NCBI GenBank assembly: GCA_963663495.1
Contig: OY760427.1
Span: forward strand, 248,001 to 312,000
From: G963663495 sp963663495
GTDB lineage: Bacteria; Bacteroidota; Rhodothermia; Rhodothermales; Bin80
DNA: 64,000 nt
Direction: 5' to 3'
Shown here in pieces: positions 12,301-24,625 of this stretch. Every line of letters starts with the position of its first letter. Position 1 is the stretch's first letter. A model generated the notes under the pieces. That model was not told where the DNA came from. It saw only the letters and a list, made by a program, of their open reading frames with translations, and did no database searches. The translations under genes were made by a program, and so were the position numbers.

Positions 12301-12611
12301 ATGGTAGTACTTCCTTCGCTTTTACGGTACCGGTGCAGCCCGGGTGGGATGATATGCTGGCCTCGGTGACACTTGCGGGGCCAGGTGGATCTTTCACGCT
12401 TGATGGTGAACATGATGATCCGAGGGCAATCGTGATTGACGAGGCAACCGGAAAGGTCACGGGCTTCCTTGACAATTATGATCCTTCAGGCGAAAGCACC
12501 ATATCGGCCATGAGCGCCATTAGCAAGAATGCTGGAGGCTCTAGGCAGCGCGTGCTCTTTAGTCGGGGAATCCCGGACAGTGCCGCTTGGAACGAGTACA
12601 TGCCGAAGTAG
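3399..12611 (+). CDS. Giant secreted LRR protein with C-terminal zinc metalloprotease
   Basis: 3070-residue predicted secreted protein. Residues 1-24 look like a signal peptide (MMKVLSVLSLACMSWVLQPQ). Residues ~85-165 resemble a bacterial Ig-like (Big_2) domain (VWTIANPAVARVDQSGLVTA). From ~170 to ~2560 it is a leucine-rich-repeat array of the LxGxIPxxLGxL type, in units of about 330 residues; a Cys-bounded insert with CMPNT recurs seven times and a second insert (LCVP..) recurs as well. The paired Cys fit extracellular disulfides. Near residue 2816 there is HEFGHNLSLLH (zinc-binding HExxHxxxxxH) followed by DLMSYCGP, which fits a metzincin Met-turn. The last ~80 residues have a close relative at the right edge of the window (63755-64000). 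Substrate unknown; surface adhesion plus proteolysis is an inference. Residues around LPRASGRDRSGQRDDLAG (nt ~6165-6230) break the repeat pattern. Confidence 0.85.
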   Translation: MMKVLSVLSLACMSWVLQPQMEAQLPSMDRAGSRYGGVAGLSSSDHGDHPRVHIGPLTDAPASASLITDPIAPHDHAIEQSSDSIAVSQDAITFAEVGETITLVATVFDAAENVITDAPVVWTIANPAVARVDQSGLVTAVGDGTTRIAVTAGPVTVKVSVLVDTDGGTTIIVESDRAALVKLYKATGGDQWDQHTNWLSGRALDAWHGVSTNAQGHVTSLLLGANNLVGQIPSELGTLPELAGLDLSSNSLSGTIPAALGDLGSLEMLDLSDNAVAGSIPAALLSLPLTTFGWDGNDGLCMPNTAEFVAWTGTMRAHTGDGYCNKDDRDALEALYTALGGAGWTDSQNWVDAEVVSSWFGITTNTLGVVTAIALPDNGVNGELPASIGDLAGLVELDLSTNTQLTGPIPVTMPRLDALDAFKYGGTGLCVPVVAAVENWLSSLTVHDGTGVQCVSEGDRATLESLYTALSGAGWTNDGSWLTNAPIDEWYGVTADDEGRVTALDLSNNGLEGALPAEIAQLALLTDLSLDGNGLAGPIPEELGSLGDLERLSINSASLSGSLPAELGDLSSLTSLSLEGNSLSGALPSELGDLMALETLDVSGNDISGVIPAELGDLGSLAMLDLSDNAVTGSIPAALLSLPLTTFGWDGNDGLCMPNTAEYVAWIGTMSAHTGGGYCNKDDRDALEAMYAVVGGSSWTNSQNWMQAEVISTWFGITTDALGRVTAIALSNNGLIGKLPASVGDLASLVELDLSTNMQLTGPIPEALTGLDALDAFRYAGTELCVPRAGAVENWLVALTVHNGTGVRCPSEGDRDALEGLYTALSGAGWTNDANWLTSAPLNEWDGVTADDEGRITELDLSNNGLDGALPAGIALLAHLTDLNLADNSLSGTIPSELGNLDKLKVLDISDNGLTGSIPTAFLPRASGRDRSGQRDDLAGTLPGLSLTTFAWDGNDGLCMPNTVEFVAWSGTMNVHAGDDYCNKDDRENLEALYTALGGASWTDRQNWRQGEVVSSWSGITTDALGRVTAIALSNNGLVGELPTSTGDLTSLVALDLSTNAQLTGPIPITMPRLDALDDFNYGGTGLCIPRVTAVGSWLASLAVHNGTGVRCASAGDRDALESLYTALSGADWTNKGKWLTDAPINEWYGVTANDEGRVTELDLSGNGLAGALPAGIAALAHLTDLNLDDNTLTGPIPEEVGTLDDLESLSINSASLSGSLPEELGNLTSLTSLRLEGNSLSGAIPSELGDLDNLTELDLSDNEVTGSLPTALLSLSLTTFAWDGNDGVCMPNTAQFVTWVAAMTSQAGDDYCNKDDRENLEALYTALGGAGWADRGNWGQSAVVSTWFGITTDALGRVTAIDLSDNGLAGELPASMGNLASLVALDLSTNAGLTGGIPETMTSLDALDEFRYNGTELCIPRVTVVERWLFALTVHNGTGVRCPSGTDLEALESLYTALSGASWTNKGKWLTNAPIDEWYGVTANADGRVTELDLSGNGLAGALPAGIAALAHLTDLNLDDNTLTGTIPEEVGTLDDLESLSINSASLSGSVPEELGDLTSLTSLRLEGNSLSGAIPSKLGDLNNLTELDLSDNEVTGSIPTSLLSLSLTTFAWDGNDGVCMPNTSQFVTWVAAMTSHTGDDYCNKDDHEILEAFYTAVGGAGWTDKSNWGQGEVVSTWFGITTDALGLVTAIDLSDNGLAGELPASMGNLGSLVALDLSTNTGLTGAIPEALTSLDALDEFRYNGTGLCVPSVQAVADWLAALTTHSGTGVQCSDNSDRPALGSLYSALSGANWTNKGKWLTSAPIGEWFGITTDALGGVTAIDLSDNGLVGELPASLGNFASLVALDLSTNVGLTGGIPETMTSLDALVEFRYNGTELCVPKVPVLQTWLYGLPVHNGTAVRCHSGTDREALEIMYYGWSGADWTNDAKWLTNAPIDEWYGVTANDDGRVTELDLSSNGLDGELFQMRNLAQLTDLNLEGNSLSGAIFSDLGDLDNLTELDLSDNEITGSIPIALLSLPLTTFAWDGNDELCMPNTSQFVTWVDAMTSHTGDDYCNKDDREVLEAFYAAVGGAGWTDRGNWGQAAVVATWFGITTNWQGRVRAIELSDNGLAGELPVSMGNLANLVALDLSTNAGLTGAIPEALTSLDALDEFSYVGTGLCVPSVQAVADWLAALTTHSGTGVECSDNSDRPALESLYSALSGADWTNRGNWLTDAPIDEWYGVTANADGQVTALDLSSNGLDGAIPSELGDLDNLTELDLSDNDVTGSIPTALLSLPLTTFAWDGNDGVCMPNTSQFVTWIGAITSHTGDGYCNKDDREVLEAMYDALGGSAWVDSRNWKQAAVVSTWFGITTDALGQVTAIRMPNNGLAGQLPTSIGDLSSLVVLDLASNELTHEIPASIGNLSNLETLLLRRNMLTTPLPAELGKLTKLRELLIGDNVFVGTIPTELGNMASLEYLNIYQTKFETKGLTGPIPSELGRLSNMIAMAWFGHSLTGELPPELGDLSNLDLLNIEKNVGLTGVVPASFTKLKKMTHFFARGTDVCLPEDTTLQTWNNGLLQTHVRDCVTVGNTAYLTQAVQSLKDPVSLIAGKKALVRIFLEANAANTVALPKATAKFYVNDQLEHTITIASKTGPIPMLALEGNFATSLNAEVPATVIRPGLEMVIEVDPDGTVPTTLEVPKRIPESGRLSFTIVTVPSFDIVFVPFLTTGDDNMEAVTISNAMMADPTGHSLLSLTHTLLPIKDITATVHSTVTTDYSSIRVLFSRVNQIRTMEGGTGYWMGVHRSPNEGGGLGAIGNGVAASRLEAGTIAHEFGHNLSLLHSPCGGVLGADASFPHRDGSIGGWGYDFRNPGQIIGSSTKDLMSYCGPKWISDYGFNRAADHRSTAQPGIAKVPMASASPETALLIAGGTDSAMKPYLEPIIIMEAVPSLPQSPGPWQLIGATEDGDELFSLTFSMLEIGDGDGSTSFAFTVPVQPGWDDMLASVTLAGPGGSFTLDGEHDDPRAIVIDEATGKVTGFLDNYDPSGESTISAMSAISKNAGGSRQRVLFSRGIPDSAAWNEYMPK

Positions 12612-12616
12612 GGTGC

Positions 12617-12745
12617 AGGCAGCGGGCATAGTCGGCACGTTGGTACGCCGCTCGTGTGCAAGGCTGGGGTATGGGGCGGACGGGTTTTGGTTGGGGAGGG
12701 AGGGATAGGAGTCAGCCGTGTTCGCGCAGGACTGGAGGGGAATTG
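12617..12745 (+). pseudogene. Scrap of an autotransporter-type beta-barrel gene
   Basis: Clear DNA homology to about 35300-35424, the barrel of the Calx-beta surface protein: shared wording includes GTLVRR, ARLGYGADGFWLG and GIGVSRVRAGLEG. It begins six bases after the stop of the LRR-protease gene and has no start of its own. It is a leftover of a deletion or of recombination between surface-protein genes. Confidence 0.75.
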
Positions 12746-12868
12746 TATAGCACAGTTAATGCACTGTTCACCTTTGGAATTCCTTGCCATCTCCCTTCGG
12801 GGAATCTACAGGGGCATTGTTATTCGGTCTGGTTAAGTGCAGTTATATCGACAGGTATGTGGGCCTCC

Positions 12869-13290
12869 TTAGGCAACCAGATCTTCATACATCAGTCTTA
12901 TCCCGACCAGCCCTGCAACTACACGTTCCATGTGGTTGATCGTATCCCGCTCACAAAAGTATTGCCTGCCGGCGAATTAGCTGACATCCCGGTGCAAATG
13001 CTTCTTGGATATTGGTGGTACACGCCGTAGTAGGTCCGCTTTAGAACGGCCCAGAAGCTCTCCACACCAATTGTATTGATCCTGCCGCTAACGTATTCAC
13101 CAACGAGTGCTTCACGTATGCGTGATTAGCTCGCCTCCGGTAGGTGGATGTACCATCCGTGTACACCGTGGTATCATCAGAGGTGCGGTCGTTCACGAAT
13201 GTGTTGGGCGACAGAGAGTCGGCAAACTTCGGCAGATCTCTGACAAAAGACGATTCTCGGATGCGTTGCAACATGAACCAAGCGGGTTTC
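12869..13290 (-). pseudogene. IS1595-family transposase remnant
   Basis: The minus strand keeps pieces of an ISXO2/IS1595-type transposase: TTVYTDGTSTYRR, NHAYVKHS, VESFW-like wording, FAGRQ and, at the C-terminus, DTINHMERVVAGLVG and RLMYEDLVA before a stop at 12869. Several frameshifts and stops break it. The better preserved relative at 47238-47533 supports the identification. Not functional. Confidence 0.7.
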
Positions 13291-13785
13291 GGATCTCACA
13301 TTCACCTCTGCCACAATGCTAAGTAGCGACTGCACTCTGCCGGGGATTTCCTCAACCAGTCGGAGAATCCCATTTGCCCCGACGACAATACCGCTTTCGT
13401 CCCTGCCGATCTATAGGACGCCGCCCTGCGCGCTGGCGAATCCGCAGGTCCACTTCAGGTGCTCGGCTCACCAATACCGCTACCACTTGATATTCCGAGT
13501 GTTGATCGTCACCGCGCACCCTTTCCCGTCCGTCTGGGATAGGCAGCAGGACGGCTACAGTGAGTAGCGGATGCATCATGCCAAACTCAACCGAAACGGT
13601 GTTGTCCAACTAGTGCTCTAGCTCGGCGATCCGGGACTTCATGTCGCTGATGACCCTAGTGATGACACGTTGCTCCGGATGAGGTGGCCGGGGGAGCCCA
13701 AATGTGATGACAGCCATGAACTCCCTCTATGCCAAACATATCAAGACTGTACCTTCCGACAGCAACTGCCGGAACTCATCGTATC
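13291..13785. other. Unassigned non-coding stretch
   Basis: About 500 bases between IS1595 and TnpB remnants. A minus-strand frame of ~85 codons (13352-13609) is open but has no recognisable motif, start signal or relative in the window. I see no gene here; it is probably decayed insertion-sequence or flanking DNA. Confidence 0.4.
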
Positions 13786-13789
13786 TTTC

Positions 13790-14062
13790 CATAGGGAATT
13801 ATATTACGTGAGTACCCTCGCGTATCAATTTCACAGATCAATGGGGTCGGTAACCCGAACGCCCCTCGCCGTGCAGTTGCCCCAATCCCGGAGGCCGATA
13901 TGTTTGCGGCAGCGTTAAGGTCCGCATTGTCGGTGTGTCCACATGAGACACACTTGAATTTACTCTGGGTCAATCTATTCGCTCTGTCCCGGCGACCGCA
14001 CTTGTTGCAGTAGCGTATAGGGAACAGGTATCGATCATAGCTGGTACCAAGGATCCCGCACA
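13790..14062 (-). pseudogene. TnpB (IS605 OrfB) C-terminal remnant
   Basis: The minus strand encodes only the end of a TnpB nuclease: a CNKCGRRDRAN...CVSCGH zinc finger, DNADLNAAANI (third catalytic Asp of the RuvC-like site) and ARRGAFGLPTP, matching the intact copy at 44.6 kb. The element end gggaattatat at about 13789 is retained; the N-terminal two thirds and the other end are gone. Sequence is more diverged than the other two TnpB copies, so this is an older insertion. Confidence 0.8.
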
Positions 14063-14137
14063 GCGCGTTACGTATCGGTCGTATTGTCTGTGTATACGCT
14101 CTAACCCCCCCCCCTACGTCTTCGATCGTAGGTCGCA

Positions 14138-14165
14138 GGGCCTCTTCGGAGGCCCTTGCTTTTTG
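14138..14165 (+). terminator. Rho-independent terminator
   Basis: Perfect 7-bp GC-rich stem GGGCCTC / GAGGCCC with a TTCG tetraloop, followed by ttgcttttt. It ends only ten bases before the ATG of the NYN gene, so it would stop transcripts coming from the IS debris on the left, or attenuate the leader of the downstream gene. Confidence 0.7.
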
Positions 14166-14174
14166 TGGCAGTTG

Positions 14175-14798
14175 ATGCGGACTATAGTCTATGTGGACGG
14201 GTTCAATCTCTATTATGGATCTCTCAAGGGCACATCGTTCAAGTGGCTTGACATGCCACGGTTATTTGAGACGATTCTGCTGCCACACCATAGGCTTCAA
14301 CTAGTCAAGTACTTCACGGCGAAAGTATCGGCCACTTTATTTGACCCGAAAAAACCGCAGAGACAGGATTCATACCTGCGTGCGATGAAAGCGTACAGGC
14401 CAAATGTGGAGGTGCATTTTGGGCACTTCCTAAGCCACAAGGTTCGGATGCCTCTCGCACATCCAAGCGGAGATCGAACGGCTGCTACCGTTATCAAAAC
14501 CGAGGAGAAGGGCTTGGATGTAAACCTTGCCGTACATCTTCTGAACGATGCTTGGCAGGGTATCACCGACTGGGCTGTAGTCGTTACCAACGACAGCGAT
14601 ATTGCCGAGGCATTGCACTTGGTTAAGCAGTACACTGCAGTTCGTATTGGTCTGCTGACACCCGGAAACCGGCGAGTATCTCGCCAACTCAAACGGCACG
14701 CAGATTTCGTTCGGCATATTCGCGATGGAGCCCTCAAGCGATGTCAGTTACCGAATCCGATCCCGAACACGGATATCCGGAGGCCCGACAATTGGTAG
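14175..14798 (+). CDS. NYN-domain (PIN-like) RNase family protein
   Basis: About 207 residues, NYN/LabA-DUF88 type. It shows the N-terminal VYVDGFNLYYG acidic motif, a central GLDVNLAVHLLNDA with conserved Asp, and VVVTNDSDIAEAL near the C-terminus, which together form the PIN-like metal site. Family members are predicted or shown to be ribonucleases; the substrate here is unknown. I prefer the ATG at 14175 over a TTG at 14163, because the TTG falls in the terminator's T-run. A strong hairpin ends just upstream, suggesting control at the leader or simple insulation. Confidence 0.85.
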   Translation: MRTIVYVDGFNLYYGSLKGTSFKWLDMPRLFETILLPHHRLQLVKYFTAKVSATLFDPKKPQRQDSYLRAMKAYRPNVEVHFGHFLSHKVRMPLAHPSGDRTAATVIKTEEKGLDVNLAVHLLNDAWQGITDWAVVVTNDSDIAEALHLVKQYTAVRIGLLTPGNRRVSRQLKRHADFVRHIRDGALKRCQLPNPIPNTDIRRPDNW

Positions 14799-14994
14799 CA
14801 CTGCAGCGCTTGATGTCTCGCTGGTGCGCGATCCTACTGAATCGGGTGCGGACCAGAAGAGCATCAAAGATTAAGCGACCAGTTCCCGTGGCTGAATCAT
14901 CCTTATCACATTTGCCTTGCTCGCGGAGTTCTGACACATCCTGACTTTCAAGCATCGCCCACAGAAGAGTTAGGATGCGCTGAAGTGGCTGGTC

Positions 14995-15486
14995 TCAGGG
15001 CAAAGCCCGTGGCACTTGGAACCGTACCAGCTTTCCCTGCGATTGTGCGATATCTCTCCAGTGGTCAATATTGAAAGATATCTGCGCCAGCGCAGCGGTT
15101 GGAAAATGTCCGACCGCTCTTCCTGTACACCATGCCACCGTAGCGGAGGATGTGGGCTCGTGTCCGATCAGTAGAAGATTCTGAAAATCGCCGCCCGCGT
15201 TTCTAACCAATCGAACGACTTCCTCAACACTCGCATCGTATAGATCACAGGCGTACGTCACAGGAATATCCGCCTTGGCTCCGCGCAGAAAATGGTCGCA
15301 GGTAAGGCGTGTGCGCCGTGCGGTTGAGCAAAGAATGTGGTTTGGCAGTGGCTGAGTGCTTGCCAGCCATTTTCCCATGGCCCGCGCGGCCTTCCTGCCG
15401 CGCGAGGCAAGCGGGCGCTCATGGTCGCCCGTATAGTCGGCGCGCCAGTTGGATTTTCCATGCCGTAGCAGCATTAGTATTTTCAT
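14995..15486 (-). CDS. sixA: SixA-type phosphohistidine phosphatase
   Basis: 163 residues of the histidine phosphatase branch. LLRHGKSNW at the N-terminus gives the catalytic RHG; a second His is in LLIGHEPTSS. Length and layout match SixA proteins, which remove phosphate from phosphohistidine in phosphorelay or PTS-type proteins. The actual target is not visible. It is divergent from xth with 61 bases between the starts, so the two genes probably share a promoter region. Confidence 0.88.
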   Translation of the reverse strand: MKILMLLRHGKSNWRADYTGDHERPLASRGRKAARAMGKWLASTQPLPNHILCSTARRTRLTCDHFLRGAKADIPVTYACDLYDASVEEVVRLVRNAGGDFQNLLLIGHEPTSSATVAWCTGRAVGHFPTAALAQISFNIDHWRDIAQSQGKLVRFQVPRALP

Positions 15487-15547
15487 AATATGGGCGGTTA
15501 ATGTCGGTATGCTTCCAGAGGCGGCGAGCGAGGCTTATATTTGAATT

Positions 15548-16319
15548 ATGCGACGCACTATTAAGATCGTAAGTTGGAATGTAAATTCCGCAAGGGCTCG
15601 GCTGCCGAACCTTAGTGAATTAATAGAGCAGCAGCAACCGGATGTGTTGTGCCTTCAGGAGGTCAAGTCTGCCGCTCGCACCTTCCCGTTCGACCACTTC
15701 AACGGCTTGGATTATGAGGTGGCCCTGCATGGAGAACACAGCTACAATGGGGTAGCGATTCTAAGTCCCTCGCCACCGGAGGATGTAGATAGGGGGCTTG
15801 ACGGTCAGGCAAGGGTGATCGCGGCAACCTGCCAGGGTACGCGCGTTGTGAATGTCTATGTGCCGAATGGCGGCAGCATCGACTCTGACAAACATGCTTA
15901 TAAGTTGCGTTGGCTAGATAAACTGCCAGAGTTTTTGGACGAACAGCGGGCAGCGTACGGAGAATTTGTCCTGGTAGGAGATTTTAATGTTGCGCCCAAA
16001 CTGATTGATGCCGCCCATCCAGAGGTTTGGGAAGGCACTGTGGCTTTCGACCCGAAGGCGCGGGCCAAGCTGGAAGCCTTGGTGCAACGCTACAAGCTGG
16101 TGGACCTACACCGAAAGTATGCCCAGGGACCTGGCGTCTTCACATGGTGGGACTACCGAGGAGATGGCTTCCCCCGCAATGACGGGCTACGTATTGACTT
16201 CGCGTTCGCGACACCCGGCATTGCTGCCTTATGCACGAATGCGTGGGTTGATGTTAAGGAGCGCAATAGTCATAGGCCATCGGACCACGCACCGCTGTTA
16301 ATTGGATTGCTGAAAAACG

Positions 16320-16342
<23 letters not shown>
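15548..16342 (+). CDS. xth: Exodeoxyribonuclease III / AP endonuclease
   Basis: 264 residues, full length for the ExoIII family. Conserved blocks: SWNVNSARAR, CLQEVK (metal-binding Glu), NVYVPNG, LVGDFNVAP and SDHAPL (catalytic Asp-His). It cleaves at abasic sites and degrades 3' ends in base-excision repair. Its last 23 bases overlap the 3' end of the convergent polA gene, an unusual but readable arrangement that places two repair genes tail to tail. Confidence 0.95.
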
Positions 16343-21268
<4,926 letters not shown>

Positions 21269-21676
21269 CTATGCGGCCCATAGGCCAAGGACGACACCCA
21301 TAAGGACGAATACAATTAGATTGTATGCCATACTTAGCATATATAGCCCCATCTTCTTGGACTCGAATGCTACGGCCTGAAACCCGAAAGAAACAGTGAA
21401 ACCCAACCAGCACAGCAAACCAATGCATACGCCGTTCATCCAGGAGGCGTCGCCCAGAGATGCTATAATCATGCCCAAAATGTAGGCTTGCACCAGGCTG
21501 GCAACAAACGAACCGCCGTAGGATTTCAAGGCATTGAATGACGCTTTGATATCCTCTTCGGTGATTTCCATCATTTCCATCCATTTCTTGCCGAAGAGCG
21601 GGCCATACCAGAGAGATCCTACAAGCATCGGTAGGATGGCAGCAACAGCTACCGCCCATAAAGTTGGGTATTCCAT
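21269..21676 (-). CDS. DUF1761 family membrane protein
   Basis: 135 residues with four predicted membrane helices. The N-terminus ILPMLVGSLWYGPLFGKKWM is the typical DUF1761 opening, followed by ITEEDIKASF. Function unknown in the family. It is 21 bases downstream of the VOC gene and 30 bases upstream of ligA. Confidence 0.85.
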   Translation of the reverse strand: MEYPTLWAVAVAAILPMLVGSLWYGPLFGKKWMEMMEITEEDIKASFNALKSYGGSFVASLVQAYILGMIIASLGDASWMNGVCIGLLCWLGFTVSFGFQAVAFESKKMGLYMLSMAYNLIVFVLMGVVLGLWAA

Positions 21677-21697
21677 AACATGTAAAGGGTTAGGTGG

Positions 21698-22072
21698 TCA
21701 GGGTTTGTCAGATTCTTCAATAAGCGCGGCATATGCTCCACACGGGTCCTGGATGACGCCGTAGCGCATGCCCTTGCCGCAAGGCGTAGGATTGAGGGTT
21801 ACGCGGCCGCCGCGGTTTTTACAGGCACTGAGGCTGTGTTGCAAGTCCTGAACGCGAAAATACGGCAACCATACGGGAGGCAGTCCTTCGTTAATGCCGC
21901 GGGCATGGCAGATCCCCGCAACAGCCCCATGCTCGTCCTTCATGACGTAGTCTGAGTAGCCGCCCATGTCCACATATTCCACGCTCCATCCGACTACTTC
22001 AGCATAAAAGTCGCGTAGTGGACTCGGATCCCCGGTGCTGAGGTCCGTCCATTTGAATCCTTCCGACGTCAT
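21698..22072 (-). CDS. VOC/glyoxalase-superfamily protein
   Basis: About 125 residues with the paired beta-alpha-beta-beta-beta modules of the vicinal-oxygen-chelate fold: WTDLSTGDPSPLRDFYAEVV opens it and GMRYGVIQDPCGAYAALIEE closes it. I start at the internal Met of MTSEGFKW because the 24 upstream codons look non-conserved; a longer start at 22144 is possible. Substrate unknown. Confidence 0.8.
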   Translation of the reverse strand: MTSEGFKWTDLSTGDPSPLRDFYAEVVGWSVEYVDMGGYSDYVMKDEHGAVAGICHARGINEGLPPVWLPYFRVQDLQHSLSACKNRGGRVTLNPTPCGKGMRYGVIQDPCGAYAALIEESDKP

Positions 22073-22217
22073 AACGTATTTGTTGCACAGGTCCCTCTGC
22101 CACAATATACGTGTTGCACGGTAAGTATCAACCCCACTTGCCAATTATCGTGCCATTTGTGGAGGCGCATATGTGCCTCTTTAAGCCCGCCGGCGTGTAG
22201 CCGCGGTCATGATTCCA

Positions 22218-23102
22218 TCATAACGGGCTGAATAGCGCCAATTGATCTGAGCGCATCACTCGGGGAACCTTTGTACCATGCTTTAGCCCAACGCCATGGT
22301 AGTCCGCATACTGTGTAGCAAATTCCCGCTTGGTTAACCAATAGACTCCGCCGGTGGCACAGGAATTGCCGCGCCAGTCAACAGATCGGATCCGCATGGC
22401 CAATTCTTCCGGGTCCATCTGCGTCTTCAGGTAGTGTCCCCGGTTGTTTGGTGTCGGCGTATTCGTGATTTTCTGCGGAGCAGCTCCGAAGACAAAAAGG
22501 TCGAAATCGCGGCTGCTGGAGAATTCAAAGTCTGTTGTTCCGGCTACTGGCGATAGATCGGTGCGAAGATCCTTGCCCTTTGACCGGTCAAAGACGAAGA
22601 AGCTGGTAGGCACATGGTAATCCTCGCCGTCCAGCTCAAAGGCGTTTTTTCCTAAACCCGTTATGGACACAATCCTGAAGTCCAGCGGAAGGACTCGCTG
22701 GCGCGTGTGTTTCCGGTACGCATTGGGCAGAACAAATGCCACCGTCTGGACATTCAGGAATGCCGTAGCATGAGCTATGAAGGCCGTGGATAAGCGGTGG
22801 TACCGACCGTACGGGGGATTGCCAACTACCAGGACAGACGCATTAGATGGATCCACTACGTACGTAAGCCAATTCTGGCGGAGGAACTGGGAATCAGTCG
22901 GCTCAATATCCAATCCGATCTTGTTCTTGTGGTTGATACGATGATAAAAGGCTCCGCTACCTGCGGCGGGCTCAATCACGCAATCATAGCGGCCCAGATT
23001 ACCCACAGCTTTCAGGCAAACATCCACCACTGCGGTCTTCGTGAAGTACTGGTCCAATGCCTGACCCTTGGTGGCCGGTGCCTTGCGACGATTCTGATGC
23101 AT
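22218..23102 (-). CDS. Orphan adenine-type DNA methyltransferase
   Basis: 294 residues. SAM-binding motif I appears as EPAAGSGAF and the catalytic motif IV as GNPPYGR, the (N/D)PPY form of amino-methyltransferases. The opening KGQALDQYFTK resembles stand-alone phage-like m6A enzymes. No restriction endonuclease or specificity gene lies next to it; the right neighbour is a TnpB element. It may be a solitary methylase, the rest of a lost restriction system, or an anti-restriction gene. Recognition site unknown. Confidence 0.8.
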   Translation of the reverse strand: MHQNRRKAPATKGQALDQYFTKTAVVDVCLKAVGNLGRYDCVIEPAAGSGAFYHRINHKNKIGLDIEPTDSQFLRQNWLTYVVDPSNASVLVVGNPPYGRYHRLSTAFIAHATAFLNVQTVAFVLPNAYRKHTRQRVLPLDFRIVSITGLGKNAFELDGEDYHVPTSFFVFDRSKGKDLRTDLSPVAGTTDFEFSSSRDFDLFVFGAAPQKITNTPTPNNRGHYLKTQMDPEELAMRIRSVDWRGNSCATGGVYWLTKREFATQYADYHGVGLKHGTKVPRVMRSDQLALFSPL

Positions 23103-23306
23103 TCTTGTCGGGGTTGCGGGTGTTCCCGAAATAGGCAGTGTGCAAGGGACTAATTTCCTGTAAATGCATGAAAAGTTACAACTACTGCACTTGCTTCCTG
23201 CATGAAAGACGGATGGTCCACATAATGGTGGCTGGGCAACTTGTCGGAAGGACGGATTGCAAAAGCAGCCATAGGAAGTGCCGCATCGGGGTTGCTATGT
23301 TCAGAT

Positions 23307-24595
23307 TTAACTTTTTACTTGGGAATAATAAGTACGTGAGTGACCAACTGTACACAGTGAGGCACTAGTATCAATTTCACGGGTCATAGGGGTCGGTAAC
23401 CCGAACGCCTCTCGCCGTGCAGAAGCCCCAATCCCGGAGGCCAGTATGCTTGCAGCCGCATTCAGGTCTGCATGATCCGCATGTCCACAGGACATACACG
23501 TGAATTTGCTCTGTGTCTTACGGGTACTCGCTTCTGTGTGCCCACACACAGAACACCGCTGACTGCTATAGGCAGCGGTAACCTTTATCACCTTGCGGCA
23601 CTTATAGCTCAGCATCTGTTCCAGCTGGCCCCAACCTGTTCGCAGTATTCCTCGGTTGAGGCCAGACTTCTGTTTGACGTTTGTGCCAAAGCTCTCCATC
23701 GTCCCCTTAGCTGAACGTATCATCGCTTTGATCTTCAGGTCCTCCAGTATCACCGTTGAGGAGCAATTGGCAATACTGCGACTTACCTGGTGGTTCGCAT
23801 TCTTGAGGATGTTAGCACGCTTGCGCTGTATGCGGGCGATCCTATGCTTCCGCCTGTTACGACGGTTGGAGCCTTTCTTCTGTCTCGCCAGTCTTCGCTG
23901 ATGCCGCTTCAACTTGGCATCAAGACGCTTCGTATCCGGTTGTCTGATAATGTTTGTATCGCCCTCTGTGGAGACCATAGCGACCTGCCCGCAATTACGG
24001 TCAATGCCTACAGCACCGCCGGTATCCTCTATTACAGGTGCCTCCATCCTGTAGCAGATGACAGCATACCCTTTGCCGGCATTCTTCTTTATCGTGGTTT
24101 TGACGGGTATACCATCAGGGTACGGGTTGCCTCCCCGCCTGCGGAGCGCCATATATCCCACTTTCGGGATATACAGCTTGCCATCCCGAACCCTTACGTT
24201 ATCCGGGATCGTGAACGAAGGCGTACTACCACGTCTGGAATGGAATCTCGGTCTTCTCTTACCCTCCTTGAAGAATGCCTTCCATGCATCCACCTGATAT
24301 TTCAATGGGTATCTAACTACAATGTGTATCTAACGACACCAAAGGAGTATTCAGGTAGCCACTCGACCGTACGGCGCAGTGCCGTGAACCGCTTCCCCAG
24401 CGAGAAGAAGCTTACCGAGGGCGGTTTCTCTCCAGCCTCTTTCGCTTTCTTGTAGGCCTCGCTCTGCTCTGCGAGGATGGCATTCCACACAAACCTACAC
24501 GCACCCGCTAATCCAGCAAGTTGCTTGGCGTTACTTCGACTTCCGGGCAACAGCCTGTATGTGATATTGCGGTATGCACTAACCGTTTCGGGCAT
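23307..24595 (-). pseudogene. tnpB: TnpB nuclease, frameshifted
   Basis: Near-identical to the intact copy at 44623-45873 but split. The N-terminal part (24317-24595) stops after GVVRYTL, and the rest resumes at KYQVDAWKAFF. The cause is visible: a 17-bp near-perfect tandem duplication at about 24305-24335 (two aatg-gtatctaac blocks) that shifts the frame. All catalytic motifs remain downstream (GIDRNCG, VILEDLKI, DHADLNAA) with the CxxC zinc finger. The reading frame also runs 14 bases past the element end. Probably inactive unless the frame is bypassed. Confidence 0.88.
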
Positions 24596-24617
24596 GGCAC
24601 TGTGATATATAACTCCC
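23321..24617. mobile_element. TnpB (IS605/IS1341-type) element, defective
   Basis: Left end gggaataataagtacgtgag at 23321, right end reading gggagttatatatcacagtg inward from 24617. There is no tnpA (Y1 transposase). The layout is the same as the element at 44618-45895, and both are followed, eight bases away, by a copy of the ~170-bp mini-element. Confidence 0.8.
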
Positions 24618-24625
24618 TAATATAT

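Noticed and set aside
14104..14114. Poly-C run as a phase-variation tract
   Set aside because: It is not inside or in the promoter of a convincing gene; it lies in IS debris upstream of a terminator.
23138..23368. 76-codon plus-strand frame between the methyltransferase and the TnpB element
   Set aside because: It crosses the TnpB element end and resembles nothing.
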